NCBI GenBank assembly: GCA_900618795.1
Contig: UYJD01000005.1
Location: forward strand, 528,811 to 592,810
DNA length: 64,000 bases
Origin: Cyanodermella asteris
Taxonomy: Eukaryota > Ascomycota > Lecanoromycetes > Ostropales > Stictidaceae
Direction of reading: 5' to 3'
The position numbers and the translations under genes are program-made. The notes under the pieces were generated by a model, which saw only the letters and a list, made by a program, of their open reading frames with translations, had not been told where the DNA came from and searched no databases. Below, piece after piece: positions 11,678-23,084 of the stretch (the first letter of the stretch is position 1; every line of letters starts with the position of its first letter).

Positions 11678-12806
11678 TGTGAGCGGATAGTGTGGAGGAG
11701 CGGACGAGAGGTGGTGCAGAAGCGAGGCAGATGGGCTTTCGGGATTGGAAGCAGCTGGCGACGAGTGCTGGATCGAGAAGCGGGAAAATGTCGGTATGTC
11801 AGCACTCAAAGGCCGAAAGTACGAAAGCTAAGTAGGTACTACTTTAGGACCGAAACGGCGGCAGCAAATGACGCAGCGCAACGCCCGTTGCACGGGATCG
11901 ACGGCATGCATGGCGAACATCGTGCGGCGCCAAAAGGCTCCCCGAGTTCCACGGATCCACTGCAAACCGCCTTTTCCGCCGACGCCTCCCTCCCTTATCA
12001 AGCTTCACCTCCCCGGAGGTGCCAGCCAGAGATAAGCTAGATTAAACCTCGCCAGTAGATCGATTTATAGAAGTATCTCGCCGTCCGTCGTAGTCCAACG
12101 CGTAAATCTTTTCCCTCTGCACCATTTTTGAGGTCCAACACAAAGCATAATCCGGATGCATAAGTGGGAGCACGAGCTCAAAGGGGTACTGCTCCAGCCC
12201 TGGCATATCTACGCTGTTCTTCGCACGAGTATGTACACTAAGGAATATACGACTAGCACACATGGTCGCCAAGCTAGCATGGCGAACTCGACTGTTCTCT
12301 TGACGAGAGGATTGGGTGGAATGGCCGGTCCGAAGCATCAGATAAACGAATGTGCATGGGATCCACCCCTGTTCGGCTGGACGAGATGCCGCCACGACGA
12401 GCCCGACTTACTCAGGACAAGGCATCACCGCAATAACGATCTCGATCTTGCGCAACCATCGTCAACAGCTGATAGTAAGTGCATTGGCTACCCAGAATTG
12501 CTTTTCAATGCCAAAACCGGCCTCTTGAACGCGAGAACGCCAAGTATTCTTTTGTCTTATCACTCTAAATGCCAACGTATCCTCCGAATGCTTTTGTTTC
12601 GAGTCATGATCGTGGTCACGTTATCAGACATCCTAGGACCAGGCGCACATGTTGCAGGTCGTTGCCTGCCTGACTTCGCTTCTGTACCTGTCGGGATGTC
12701 GCCGCTGCCTCTAGTGACGATGAGTTTGGTCCGAGAGAGGAACGTTGGATATGCATATGTCGTCAACAGCGCTTGAAGATGCAACCAAGGTCTGGGAATG
12801 GAACGA
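11678..12806. other. gene-free spacer
   Basis: Contains the promoter of the CRAL-TRIO gene and the 3' region of the NmrA-like gene. Frames at 12042-12395 (-) and 12156-12776 (+) overlap each other and have no protein-family features. No RNA gene or repeat seen. Confidence 0.35.
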
Positions 12807-14058
12807 TCATAAAGGCCGTGCCGCAGCCAGCTCCAAGCCCTCCTCGCTCTCTTCGTCTTCACTGCCCTCGGCACTCTCATCGGAATCCATCCATGTCTTG
12901 CCATTATGACGCTCCTCCACGACGAAGGCGTCGCCGGCGTAATCCCCAATCGATCTCCAGCCAGGCCAGAGCGATCGAGACAATTCGACTGTGGATGCCT
13001 GCTCGGCCGAGCTCGGATGGCCTCCTGAAGCTGGCCGCGCTGGAATGAGGGGCTCGAAGAAGCTCGACCACCAGTAGGGTGCTGCAAGCCCCGAGACAGT
13101 GTCTCCTCCGAGGTTCTTCTCGAGAGCTGCCAACTCTTCCGCATAGCCGGAAGGAATGGGAACCTCTATTGTGATGCGACCCTCGACGTATCTGGCTGGA
13201 ATCTGGAGCGCATCCGAGAATTGTTTGCACACCTCAGGGGGCGTCAAATAGTCAAAAGCAATGGGAACCCTACGAAAAGTCAGTCACTGGCTTTGGCGAA
13301 GCTGGGGCCTGTAATGGAGCTCACCTCTTCTTTCCCCACTTTTCTGGGCCGTCTTTGAATATTTGCAGAACAGCGGGTCCAAAATCATGTTCGCAGTCCA
13401 GCCAAGGAAGCTTTTTGTCTGCAGGGAACGGAGCATGCCATTCGAGACCAAGATTGCCATCGCGTCGGCTAGGTCCATTGTTGTTGCGGCCGTTGTTGTT
13501 TTGTGGCATTTCTCCATCCTGCCATTGACCTTTAGGACCCAGTTCGACCTCGCGCATCTGGAAGAGTGGGTAAGAGAGAGTAGTGAAGTTGTTGTGGTAA
13601 ATGCCCGTGTGGACTATGGTAACACGACCACCGAGCTTCTCGAGTGCATACTGCTCAACCCTGGCCTTGCCCCTCCATTGAGGAAGACCTTTCCATCCTT
13701 TATGTTCCGAGTCGCCCGTTTCGTGATCTGGCATGGAGGAATATACAACGTGTTGGACCCCACTGGACAGGGTAAGATCGACACATTGTCGGCCTATGGC
13801 TTCTTCGTCGTCAAAAGCAGTGGTGTTGACAAAGGCATAATGAGCGCCGTTGAAAAGCTGTCTCAAGAAGGCCTGGTGGGCCAAGTTGCCGGTGAAAAGC
13901 GTGGTATTTTGCAGCTCCGCCAGCTCACCCGCGACGAGGGGCGAATGGTGGGCATCAGCGACGTGCGCCCTGACTGAAAACCCCACTGCCGAGGCTACTC
14001 GAGCGATGGATGCCGCCTGACGACCTGTGGTGTTCAGAAGGACAAGGATGCGAGCCAT
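12807..14058 (-). CDS. NmrA-like NAD(P)-binding protein
   Basis: Two exons (13325-14058, 12807-13269; 55-nt intron with a gtgactgac branch region) give 398 residues. The fold is the atypical short-chain dehydrogenase type seen in the nitrogen regulator NmrA and many fungal redox sensors. After the first strand (MARILVLL) the dinucleotide motif reads NTTGRQAAS rather than the usual GxTGxQG, so two of three glycines are replaced. Later elements are conserved: GVQHVVYSSMPDHETGD, a KARVEQYALEKLGG helix and GIYHNNF. The C-terminal part (PPEVCKQFSDALQIPARYVEG) is the substrate-lobe region, followed by an acidic tail rich in D/E/S. The start at 14058 fits the strand beginning immediately. Whether it still binds NAD(P) is open. 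Confidence 0.88.
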
Positions 14059-17000
14059 GTCAAGATGGATGGCGTCGCCCCGACGGCCATTCAAGAGCGG
14101 GGAAATACGTCGGCCAGGAACGAGAGCAGGCTTGTTTCAGTGGTTCTGTCCGCGAAGAAGCTCAGTGCGAACAAGAATGTGAGTGAAGAGCTTTTTCAAC
14201 GTTCAGAAGGCTATGGCCGGCCAAACGGCATCGATCTTCTTCTGCGGACTCTGGTTAGGTGGCTTGGCCGATTTAGGGTAAGATGGAGCTGTGGAGAGAT
14301 TTAGCTCCAGCATTGAAGAATCTCTGGGCGAAAAGCGCAAAAGTCTGCTACCGCTTCCCAACCGAGCTGGAGATGTGGTGAATGCCGTCAGAGTCTTGGG
14401 CAGGACGTGCAGAGACGGTGCAGGTGCCCAGATCTGGATAGTGAAGATGAAATGAGAGTACCGTACCTGTCAGAGCCGCAACAGGCAGGGCAGACAGCCC
14501 GATGCTCGGCGCGAAGATAGAGTTTCCGTGCTTATTGTTAAAGCTCGTGCGTGCAGCAAGATGGCCGCGCAGAGAAGGGCAATGCCGTACAGTAGGTACC
14601 AATAGCAGACTCGGCCGGCGCGGGCACGGATGCAGACACGATGACGCCCAGGCTCGATTGCCGCTGCAAGGCCCTCCTTGTTCCTCGTGCTGAGACGAGA
14701 CTCTCTCTCGAGATCAGGTCGCGTCGCAGCACCGTCTCGAAGGTTAGTCGCGGCAGAGCAGGGGTTTCGTGCTGTATTTCTTCGACCGACTCGGACGATG
14801 GGCGCTCAGACTGGTGGGCTGCGCAATGGCCGCCACGTGCATGTGGGCTGCTGGATAACGACGCCAGAAAGTTTTTGTGTTGAGCCGCCCGTCAGCACTC
14901 TACGCTGGACGCTCTGTTCTGTCCTGTTCTGGCGGAGCTCCTCTCCGTGTGCTCGTAGGGCTTGCGACTGAGAGTCGTTGAATCAGGACGTGGTTGGCAA
15001 GATGCGCAGGACAGAGAAAGGCGAGCCGACAAATGGCCCCCCGACTGCCCGCTATTATATTCTTCCCGTGTCTCGATCGAGACATTGGGTTCAGTCTCAC
15101 ACCCGGTAGCGTGCTCGTTGCATCCCATCTGATGCCTCCCATCTCGACTGAGGAGGGGCTTCAGGGACCTGCGATTATCCGATTGTTTTTCGAGCGAGGC
15201 GTCGTCGAATGGCGTCCATCTCAGCGTCACACCGATCTGATAAGACGCCAAACTGTCCCTCTGTCTACCTACGGTTCTACGCGCCAGACAGCTCACTCCA
15301 TGTCGCTTACGGCCGGCAGCCCAACCTACTTCGTATAGACGCATCGGCCCCCGCAAAATGACTCCTTCGTGCACCTGCTGACCAGCAGGAGTTGCGGCTC
15401 CGTCGTGCCAGATGTGACACAGACGCAACCAAAGCCGCTTCAACAGCCTTTTTGGAAAGCTAACAGATGCAGAAGGTAAAAAAGAGCGCGAATTTGCGCA
15501 CAGAGACGGCGCAGATCATGTGTGACGGAAACAACGAGATGGACGGTGAGAGGAGCCGACTCGGTGCGCCGACTGTTAAAGGAAGGCTTTGGCCATCCAG
15601 ATCTCGACTCTTCCCGCTTGCTCTAGCGAGTGAGTCTATGAGTTCCATAAGCAAGCCGGCTCCACCTGGTGCGACCGTGTCGGCTACGATTCTTCTTGCA
15701 AACCCACAAAAATTTCGAGTCTTCTCCTCGGAGAGCCCGGGACATCGGAAAATGGGATCACGATCGTTGCTGTATGATTAGTAGCTTCGCTGCTGCTCTG
15801 TGAGCGAAGATTCGATTTCAAGCCCGCAGAAAATTTTTTTATTCGTCATTATCTGTCAGCACCAAGCCGCTAAGGAAGCACGCGCTTCGGACTCCCATCG
15901 TGTCTGAGACGAAAGCAAGCAAGCAAGCAAGATGCATGGTCAGGACGAAAGGGTGCTCAACGTGGTCTCTGAGTGTACCGGGCAAGGATCGCAAGCGCTT
16001 TGAACAGGCACACTCACTCGACGTCTCTTCCCCGCATCTCGTGCATGCGTCCTCCAATCGTGCCCTGCTCGGCTGACTGCCCGGCCCTGACTAGCATTAG
16101 TGGCCGCCCTGCCTAAAGCCAATATCCATCACAGCGCCCACTGATCACTCATTTCTTGTCTTGATGCTTTCGCCACAGTGCTGGTAATCGTGTCTCCTGC
16201 CGGGCTTCGCCACCGAGAACGTCCGAGATTGACTGTATGGACAATTGTCGAATTGACACACGATGTTGGCGAAAAGTCATATAGAGACGAAACCGCGGCC
16301 CCATCTCGGCGGCCGTACCTATGCAAACCGACTTCGCTTGAGCCGCCGTCTCTGGCCTGCAGACTTGTTCCAGGATAGGTACTCTTCGACGTCTTTCGCG
16401 TCCTACAGACGAAAGCTCACAGATGTATAATTAAGAAGATATCATTGGAGATGCTGTCGACGTTCTTCAAAGCAATGTCAGTCTCCCTTTCTACGTGTTC
16501 TCTAACATGCTCGGCATTGGGTCGTACTCAAATTGCCAGAGACCGACCACACCAAGTTTTATCCACATGCACGTCGCTGAAAGTCTTCGCCGGTCCAAGG
16601 CAAAGCATCATCAATCGGTCATTCGACGCATCGTGAACATGCCCTGATGCGTGTTTATACTTTCAATCCCTACCTAGCAGCAAGGAGCTTGCCGGATGCG
16701 CAAGCACTGTCCTAGAACTATGGCGCAAGGCGTCAATGAAAGGTGGAGCGGCGATGAAAGACAACGGCGATTGCACGGACAAAGAACGAGCCTTTGGTCG
16801 ATCCAAACTTTGAGCCAGGCCGCAAGTTTTCTTGAAGATAGTAGATGGCCCCAATTTTGGTTTCCCATGACCGATTGCCAGACCTCCAAGAATCATCGAC
16901 TCATCCCTACCCTCTCATCCGCGCTGGGAGACATCAAGTTCACTTGCTCGGGCAATGTTATAATTGCGGTAGATCATAGCGTTTGCTCTTCGAATTCCAC

Positions 17001-17491
17001 CACGCTAAGATTCGCGAAACAGGGTGGACGATGTGCTGGGGAGTGCTACGTATAAGGCGAGGTTGGCGCTGAGGTTACGTGAGGTTTCACCGCCCTACGT
17101 TTCGGCCCTTGGCCAACCTCACCTCGTCGACTCGACGCGATTTCCCCAAATCGGTGATATCTGCGGTAAGGAACGCGATTTTCAGCTTGGAGCCACGCCC
17201 GGACATTACGGCTTATCAAGGTCTCACGTCGAATGCTATTTTTACCTGGGGAAGTCGATTCTCTTGGAAGTACAGTTTGTATCTTATTGGAAGCAGGTCG
17301 CAAGGCCGATGGCATGGTCGAACGGTGCGGCGAGAAAGCGGACAAGCAAGAATAGGATTGATCATCACAGTTCTCACACAGGGCAGACGCGGTTCGATTG
17401 TGATTATAGTTGATGCTGAATGCATGATTCTCACGGTGTCCTTTCTCTTCAGTATGCTTATGTCATGTCGACAGCGGGTGCTCTCCAAGGT
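14059..17491. other. long gene-poor stretch left of LTR element
   Basis: No gene can be supported in these 3.4 kb. The longest frame (14892-15443, minus) has arginine-rich, low-hydrophobicity composition typical of chance reading. A short (AAGC)n run lies at about 15912-15931. Base composition is not strikingly AT-rich, so there is no gross RIP signature. Confidence 0.4.
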
Positions 17492-17756
17492 TGTAACGCG
17501 GGCACGGGTTGGTTGACTGTGTAGGCGACCAATGAAGGTCGGCGTCAAGTNNNNNNNNNNNNNNNNNNNNNNNNNNNNNNNNNNNNNNNNNNNNNNNNNN
17601 NNNNNNNNNNNNNNNNNNNNNNNNNNNNNNNNNNNNNNNNNNNNNNNNNNNNNNNNNNNNNNNNNNNNNNNNNNNNNNNNNNNNNNNNNNNNNNNNNNNN
17701 NNNNNGATCAGCGTCCCTGACGTCTGATCGGTCTTTCCTTTGTCCGTGACAAAGGT
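17487..17756. mobile_element. short LTR element with 5-bp target duplication (solo-LTR size)
   Basis: The element runs from TGTAACGCGG at 17492 to GTCCGTGACA ending at 17751. It thus has the 5'-TG...CA-3' ends of LTR retrotransposons. It is flanked by direct repeats AAGGT at 17487-17491 and 17752-17756, a 5-bp target-site duplication. The middle is an assembly gap (17551-17705), so the true length (260 bp as drawn) is uncertain. At that size it would be a solo LTR. The first 59 bases match the element start at 31686 with one mismatch, so the copies are young or recently related. No internal coding region is visible. The superfamily (Copia or Gypsy) cannot be assigned. Confidence 0.8.
17551..17705. 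other. assembly gap (155 N)
   Basis: Run of N inside the LTR element. The gap probably reflects repeat collapse in short-read assembly. Its length may be only an estimate. Confidence 0.95.
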
Positions 17757-19370
17757 ATTGTCAGCGAGATGTCCTGTCAGAGTCAATAAAATTCAGGAGT
17801 CCATGGACAATCCTGTTGGTCATGCCCTTCTCTGCTGTCTGGCGCATGTTTCATTGTGACCCATTCAGGACCCGTCCACCTTCTGGTGACAAGGTGAGAC
17901 GTCGACGGCGAAGCAGGAGGTTCGAGATGTCGATGGTGGGGGCGATGAGCTGAAACGCCGGAGCGATGTGAAACAGTCTGAGGAGTCGTCAATCGTCATC
18001 CGCTGGGTAGCTTTTTCTGCAGGCCAACCGCCCGGCCGCTCCTTCCAGAGATCGCGACGCCCAGGCTGGTCGTGCTGGGACGCGCCTTCCCTGCCCGGGA
18101 GCGTGGGCTGGCTGTCGCGCGACGCCCAGCCCCACCGTATCGCAGCCAATCGGCCACTCGCAGCGATGAATTTCTCACAACTCCAGACTCCTGCGTCCTG
18201 CTTCATCCTTTGCTCCTCTATCAATTCGCCATCCCGCTTCCGGCAACATGCTCCCACCAGCAAACCATGCCCTTATGCTGTCTTCTCGACCTACCACCTC
18301 GTGACACCGTGCCCCTGCGAATTGCTCTACGTACAGGCAGCCACTCTCGTGCCCATCTCAACACGTCGGGCCTCTCCTGCGCGTCTGTCAGGTCCCTTCG
18401 TCTCTGTTCGAGCGCGATGCTGCTCGATCCGACGCTTTCGAAACCTGGAGACTATCGCCGTGTGTCATCGGCAGAAGAACTTTCTTCCGACTCAATCTGA
18501 GGGTTTCACCTCACCTTTGAGCCCCGGCCAAGACCAATAGCATGGCATGCCTCCGCTTGCTGCGCCTGATGCCTACATGTTGTACCAGCGGCTCCAATAC
18601 ATGTCGATTGATGGCCTTTGGAAACTTCATCCAGGCTCGTCGCGCCTTGACACCCCTTCTGCTCGATCAGTGGCTTGGATTGGTCAATGGCATCCCTTCA
18701 TGTCGTCTCCGGTCATCGCGGTGATGTTTCGCAGCAATTGTGGCCCCCTGATTATCGTTGCCACCCTCTCCAGCGTGTCCGTAGATACATATTGAGTCGT
18801 CTGTCCAGTTGCGATTGTTCCAGGCATATTCCCAACAATAGACGCTGGCCGGCTTTCCCTTCGAGGTACGTACATTCCTGCACTTGAATCCAGCACCAGC
18901 CTTCTCTTCGCCCAGCCTTGACTTCTTGATTACGATCCCACCTCCCATATCATTCCAGCAACATTAGTTGCGAACATATTTCTTTGTGGTCTGCGCCTCT
19001 GCACTTTGTGTTACAATCTTTGTTCTCACCTCTGACATACACTCGTGCCCTGTTACACCAAACAGTCCTCGCAACCTCTGACCCACGGCCTATCAGCATT
19101 CACGTCATCAAGTAAGAATTTGCCTTCGAAATCTGTGCGTTGCAATGTCAGAAGACAGAATTCATTCATGGTGTTTCGTGCTTGTCATCTGTTTTTATTC
19201 ATTGATCCCAGTTGCCGATCTGTCGCTGCAGCTACACTGCCAATAGCACGTTGTGTGCTGACGTTTTTGACTGTGCTTGCTTTGGTCGACAGCGCTTCGC
19301 CTTGGTGCAGGCACTGCCCGCGATACAGTACAGTTGTCGCAAATACTTTCCAATCAAGTTGTCTTGAGGC
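17757..19370. other. gene-poor stretch right of LTR element
   Basis: Several overlapping plus-strand frames occur (17968-18540, 18072-18500, 18547-18795) but none has domain features, and they contradict one another in frame. The last few hundred bases are pyrimidine-rich and probably form the upstream region of the LPMO gene. Confidence 0.4.
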
Positions 19371-19380
19371 TATATTTAAA
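19371..19380 (+). promoter_or_regulatory. TATA-like box upstream of LPMO gene
   Basis: tatatttaaa lies about 210 nt before the likely start codon, on the coding strand, followed by a CT-rich leader (ttccccaccgc, ctcatctcag-like tracts) of the kind seen at fungal transcription starts. Inferred from position only. Confidence 0.4.
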
Positions 19381-19581
19381 GTGTATCATGGCCACATCTT
19401 GCTGATTTAATTCCCCACCGCGCTTCGCACCCATCTCAGACACTGACCATTTGCAGACCTTCTCTAAAGCAAATATATCCAATCTCGTCTCTGTGAGACT
19501 CAATCTACTACAAGCGCCGTCAACCACTCTTTACAACTTATGAGCTCGTCTGAAAAGATCTCATATATTCGTATCCCCTCG

Positions 19582-20742
19582 ATGTCTCTCTACGCATTCA
19601 CGCTATCCGCCCTGGTGGCGTTGACCTCCCTTTCGGCCTCCGCCGACGCTCATATGATACTCAAGAGCCCGGTTCCATACGGCAAGAGCAGCCTTACGAC
19701 TGACCCTCTCCAAGCGTCTGGTTCTGACTTCCCCTGCAAACAACGCGCCGGTGTATACGAAGCTCAAGGTGCCTCGAACTCTTACGCTGTGGGCGCCGAT
19801 GTTCCGTTGACATTTTCCGGCTCCGCCTCCCATGGCGGTGGATCCTGCCAGATTGCCCTCACCACCGACAAGGCTCCGACTAAAAGCACCAAATGGCAAG
19901 TCATTCACTCAATCGAAGGAGGTTGCCCAGTGAAGAATTCCGATGGTAATACTGGGTCTGATTCCTACTCATTCAAGGTTCCCAGTGAGATCACACCCGG
20001 TGAATACACTTTGGCGTGGACTTGGTTCAACAAAATTGGTAACAGGGAAATGTATATGAACTGCGCGCCATTCACTGTCACTGGAGGAGTGAAACGAAGC
20101 CCGGAAAACATCGATAAAGGCCCGGAAACGGTGAAGCGGATGGTGAAGGCTCGAAATGGCAATCCATTGGCCCCAAAACGTGGTCTCGCAAAACTGATCA
20201 CAAAACAGGACAACAGCACGTCTTCCAGTTTGCCTGATCTATTCCTTGCGAACATTTGCGGCCAAACCTGTGTTACTGTGGAGACAAAGAACGTTCTATT
20301 CCCGAACCCTGGAAAGTACGTCGACAATTTTGGCGGTTCTCAACCTGCCCTGGAGGCGACGTGCTCCTGCGACCTTAACAGCATTGCCGCCACAGTTGCG
20401 CCAAACGCGGCCGGAAGCGGTGGCAGCGGCACGGCTGCTGTCTCCTCCAACGCTTCACCTACAGCTACGATGTCTTCTGGGTCGGGCGGTGGTGTTCTCA
20501 GCATTGCGGTTTCTACTGCTACAGTTGTCTCCACGGCAGCACCGAAGGCGGCCGCGACCGGAAACCCGTCGACTTCGAATGCAACCTCCGCTTCTACGGG
20601 CGGCAACCAGTCTTGCTCAGGCAGTGAAGTTGTGTGCAGCTCTGATGGCAGTATGTTTGGCCTCTGTAACGGTGGCACCGCATTGATGCAGGCTGTTGCG
20701 CCTGGTACTAAATGCATATCGGGGCAGATTCAGGCCGCATAG
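19582..20742 (+). CDS. AA11 lytic polysaccharide monooxygenase with C-terminal X278-like domain
   Basis: A secreted copper enzyme that oxidatively cleaves chitin. The single exon gives 386 residues from the ATG at 19582, chosen over the in-frame ATG at 19540 because it opens directly with a signal peptide (MSLYAFTLSALVAL...). Cleavage after ADA leaves HMILKSPVPY, so the mature chain begins with the copper-binding histidine. The second histidine of the brace lies at mature position 61 (SASHGGGSC), and the aromatic segment NREMYMNCAPF is the AA11 core end. A KR-rich stretch (residues ~170-215) follows, then a Ser/Ala/Thr-rich linker, then a four-cysteine tail (CSGSEVVCSSDGSMFGLC) resembling the X278 module often attached to AA11 enzymes. 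Family call is firm. The chitin substrate is inferred from the family. Confidence 0.93.
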   Translation: MSLYAFTLSALVALTSLSASADAHMILKSPVPYGKSSLTTDPLQASGSDFPCKQRAGVYEAQGASNSYAVGADVPLTFSGSASHGGGSCQIALTTDKAPTKSTKWQVIHSIEGGCPVKNSDGNTGSDSYSFKVPSEITPGEYTLAWTWFNKIGNREMYMNCAPFTVTGGVKRSPENIDKGPETVKRMVKARNGNPLAPKRGLAKLITKQDNSTSSSLPDLFLANICGQTCVTVETKNVLFPNPGKYVDNFGGSQPALEATCSCDLNSIAATVAPNAAGSGGSGTAAVSSNASPTATMSSGSGGGVLSIAVSTATVVSTAAPKAAATGNPSTSNATSASTGGNQSCSGSEVVCSSDGSMFGLCNGGTALMQAVAPGTKCISGQIQAA

Positions 20743-21248
20743 AGGGTCCGCCGAAATTTTCACCAAAGAATTTAAATAGATATTTGAGTCGAACCGTAAT
20801 GAATAGATTCCGTCACTTATCTTCTCCTTCTCTCATCCTTACGACTCCCGCTTAGAATTTTGTGCTGACAGATCTGCTTCTCATCCCCTCCTCCTCCTCC
20901 TCCTCCTCCTTCCCTCTATTCCCACACCCACAGGCAAAAAAAGGGGGGTTAGCAACTAATTTAAGCGGCAGTGAACAATCGCCTTGGGTGCTGACAATCC
21001 TCTCATTCTCAGAGGGCCGTTTTGTCGGAAGCTGACAACTATTTCGCGGATATCACTCTTAAGACGCCAGTGTAAAGTATGTCATGTTAATTGCTATCAG
21101 TATGGCGCTACCACGTCCAAAATTCAACAACCCTTGAACGCCGCGAACTTTCCGGATCCGGACCCGGAGGCGACCAAAAATCTTTCCGATAATTCAACTG
21201 GAAATAGCACTCAAGTTTTTTTTTTTTGTTTGAAACTCCGTTGTAGAC
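20743..21248. other. spacer with CTC microsatellite
   Basis: Convergent spacer between the LPMO gene (+) and the candidate secreted-protein gene (-). A (CTC)n run lies at about 20887-20911, followed by an A/G-rich tract. A T run (about 21218-21229) precedes the downstream gene's 3' end. No gene seen. Confidence 0.5.
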
Positions 21249-21817
21249 TCAGTAGCCTGTGCTTCTGTACCAGTTGTAGATTGGCACAGCATCATTCTGC
21301 TGTTGCGAGGAGACAAAGCAGGCAGTGCCTTGGTAGTTGTAGTGCGGCAGATCGCCCTGGCCCTGCTCCCGACCACGCACGAGATACCAGTGATCGTCAT
21401 TCTTCTGCGGGTATCGGTCCAGTGAGACCGTGTCGCCCGTTTGGCTTGGATGGTAGGACCATCCAGTCGTCTCGACATTGTAATTGGCGGCACCCTCGCA
21501 GTCGGAGGATGTTGTGAAAAAGTGGAGGTCTTGAGGGTTATTGTTGCAACTGCAACTGAAGACGGGTCCATATCAGATATTTTGCTGTGTGGACTTACAA
21601 CGGAGAAAATAGAGAGAAAGGTATAAATCCGACTGCTTTTGCGGTTTGGAGGGTCCTTTCATGGGAATGGTGTCTGGAACTTGATCCGAAAACGCATATT
21701 CAGTCACACCGCCAGAGGTATAGCTTCACTGAGATTGATGGCATAGAAATATCAACGGTTATCTGTAGCAAGGACTGCCGGCAAGGCAGCCAGGGTGAGA
21801 AGAGCGATTGAATGCAT
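21249..21817 (-). CDS. candidate small secreted protein, family unknown
   Basis: The ATG at 21817 opens a textbook signal peptide (MHSIALLTLAALPAVLAT). A downstream block (21249-21549) is open for about 100 codons in a frame rich in Tyr, Trp, Asn, Asp and His (WSYHPSQTGDTVSLDRYPQ, DDHWYLVRGREQGQG), ending RSTGY-stop. A 49-nt intron with a perfect gtaagt donor (21550-21598) precedes it. The only in-frame three-exon model I found is 21757-21817, 21599-21632 and 21249-21549, giving 131 residues with three cysteines. Its first intron would be 124 nt, longer than others here, and part of the intron is open in another frame (a run reading SYTSGGVTEYAF), so the middle may be wrong or damaged. A TATAAAT lies about 95 nt upstream. 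A competing frame over the last exon (21194-21571) looks less protein-like. Confidence 0.5.
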
Positions 21818-21912
21818 GATTGTTTTAATGAAGGCTCGGCAATGTTTGAAGCTGTACTCTAGGAGCTGGTGGTTTATTAAAATGAGATGACTGAAAGAGT
21901 GCTATGCAGTCG

Positions 21913-21919
21913 CATTTAT
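21913..21919 (-). promoter_or_regulatory. TATA box upstream of candidate secreted-protein gene
   Basis: The minus strand reads TATAAAT about 95 nt upstream of the ATG at 21817. Spacing and strand fit a core promoter for a strongly expressed small gene. Confidence 0.45.
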
Positions 21920-23084
21920 ACATCATACGCTGGCGTTGTCGTCCGTTTTAGATGACCTCTCTTTTGACAGCCATGCCAACCGACATCCCAACAGACTGAG
22001 CTTGCTTGTTACCACTGGCGGTTTGCATGCTTCTTTGTCTTTCTCGACAGGCCGCCGACTGGATTGGCTGTTGCCACGGAGGGAGGCCACGAGCGACCAT
22101 CTCAAGCCATGGATGCAGCCTGACCAACGGTGTTGGAAGGCGGTGAGAGGTATCATGTGGTACCCTTTAAATAGCTATCTCTTTTCGTGCAAGCTTACCT
22201 TGCGAATCCACCACCATTGTTGCTGATCACCGTGAGCGGTCCGCTGGACTGATGGGTGGTGTTGTTTTGTGATTTTCTACGTGCTTCGGTGAGTAACTGA
22301 ATCCTACCGAGAAGAGTTCTTTCTCTTGTGCCGAGGTATCAACGGCGAAGTTCGGGGCTCACGATTAGGTGTTTTCAAAACATCGATTTCATGTGGCCCG
22401 AATGCTCTTCAAGGCAGATCAGGAGTGTTAAGTTTCCGTTAGACAGGCTCAACGGGTCGTGTTCAAAGGTCTGGACCGCCACGGGTTCCTGTGGGAGTCC
22501 TGAGAGGCTAGCAGCCAATTAAGTGCGGCGAGAATCGCATGCCGTCCCTAATTGTCCGCTAAGGAGGGCAGCGGGGGCGGGCTCCGTCCAGTTGGTCTTG
22601 TTCCTTAATGTCCCAAGAGCAGCCGCTAAAATGCTGCCTAACAGCGGAACCTTATTCAGTTCGCCGTCAGAGATTTCTTTTCGGTTTTGTACTGCGGTTG
22701 TGGTTGATTCGTTGACTGACAGTCCAGTATGGTCATCTGTGCAACGCGATTAGCGTCGGCTTCTGCAAGATCTCTTCAGCCTAGATGCTATAGTTAATTG
22801 GTCAGAATGAAGACCAAACTTTTCCCTTTTTCACAATCTCATCGCTGTTCAAGATGATACCTGCTGTATTAAGGTCCGAGCCTCTCTCCAAGTTAACCAA
22901 GTCCATATCGAAGAAGTTGATGAGGTTTCGCCAGCCTGAGGAGGACGCCAACCCCCACGTGGTCTTCCCGATGCTACTGCAAATGATGAGTGGAGGAAAT
23001 CGAAGCGGATCTGTATCACCAGGGACGACTCGGAGTTGTAAATGCATCGTGTTGGATAATTACAGAAATGGAAACGGCTCACAT
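21920..23084. other. gene-free spacer
   Basis: Holds upstream sequence of the candidate secreted protein and, near its right end, the 3' region of glucosidase II. A plus-strand frame beginning at 22854 runs into the glucosidase gene and is an antisense shadow. No RNA gene or repeat seen. Confidence 0.4.

Noticed and set aside
14892-15443. 183-codon minus-strand frame in the gene-poor pocket
   Set aside because: Arginine- and serine-rich without hydrophobic core, splice partner or motif; overlapped by an equally open plus-strand frame.
15912-15931. Short (AAGC)n run as a possible CRISPR-like or functional repeat
   Set aside because: Simple microsatellite of about five units; no spacers.
17968-18540. 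190-codon plus-strand frame after the LTR
   Set aside because: A second overlapping frame (18072-18500) is just as open and neither looks like a protein.
21194-21571. 125-codon minus-strand frame over the last exon of the candidate secreted protein
   Set aside because: It is Thr/Arg/Ser-rich and lacks a signal peptide. The alternative frame has more natural composition and follows a clean intron, so I preferred that.
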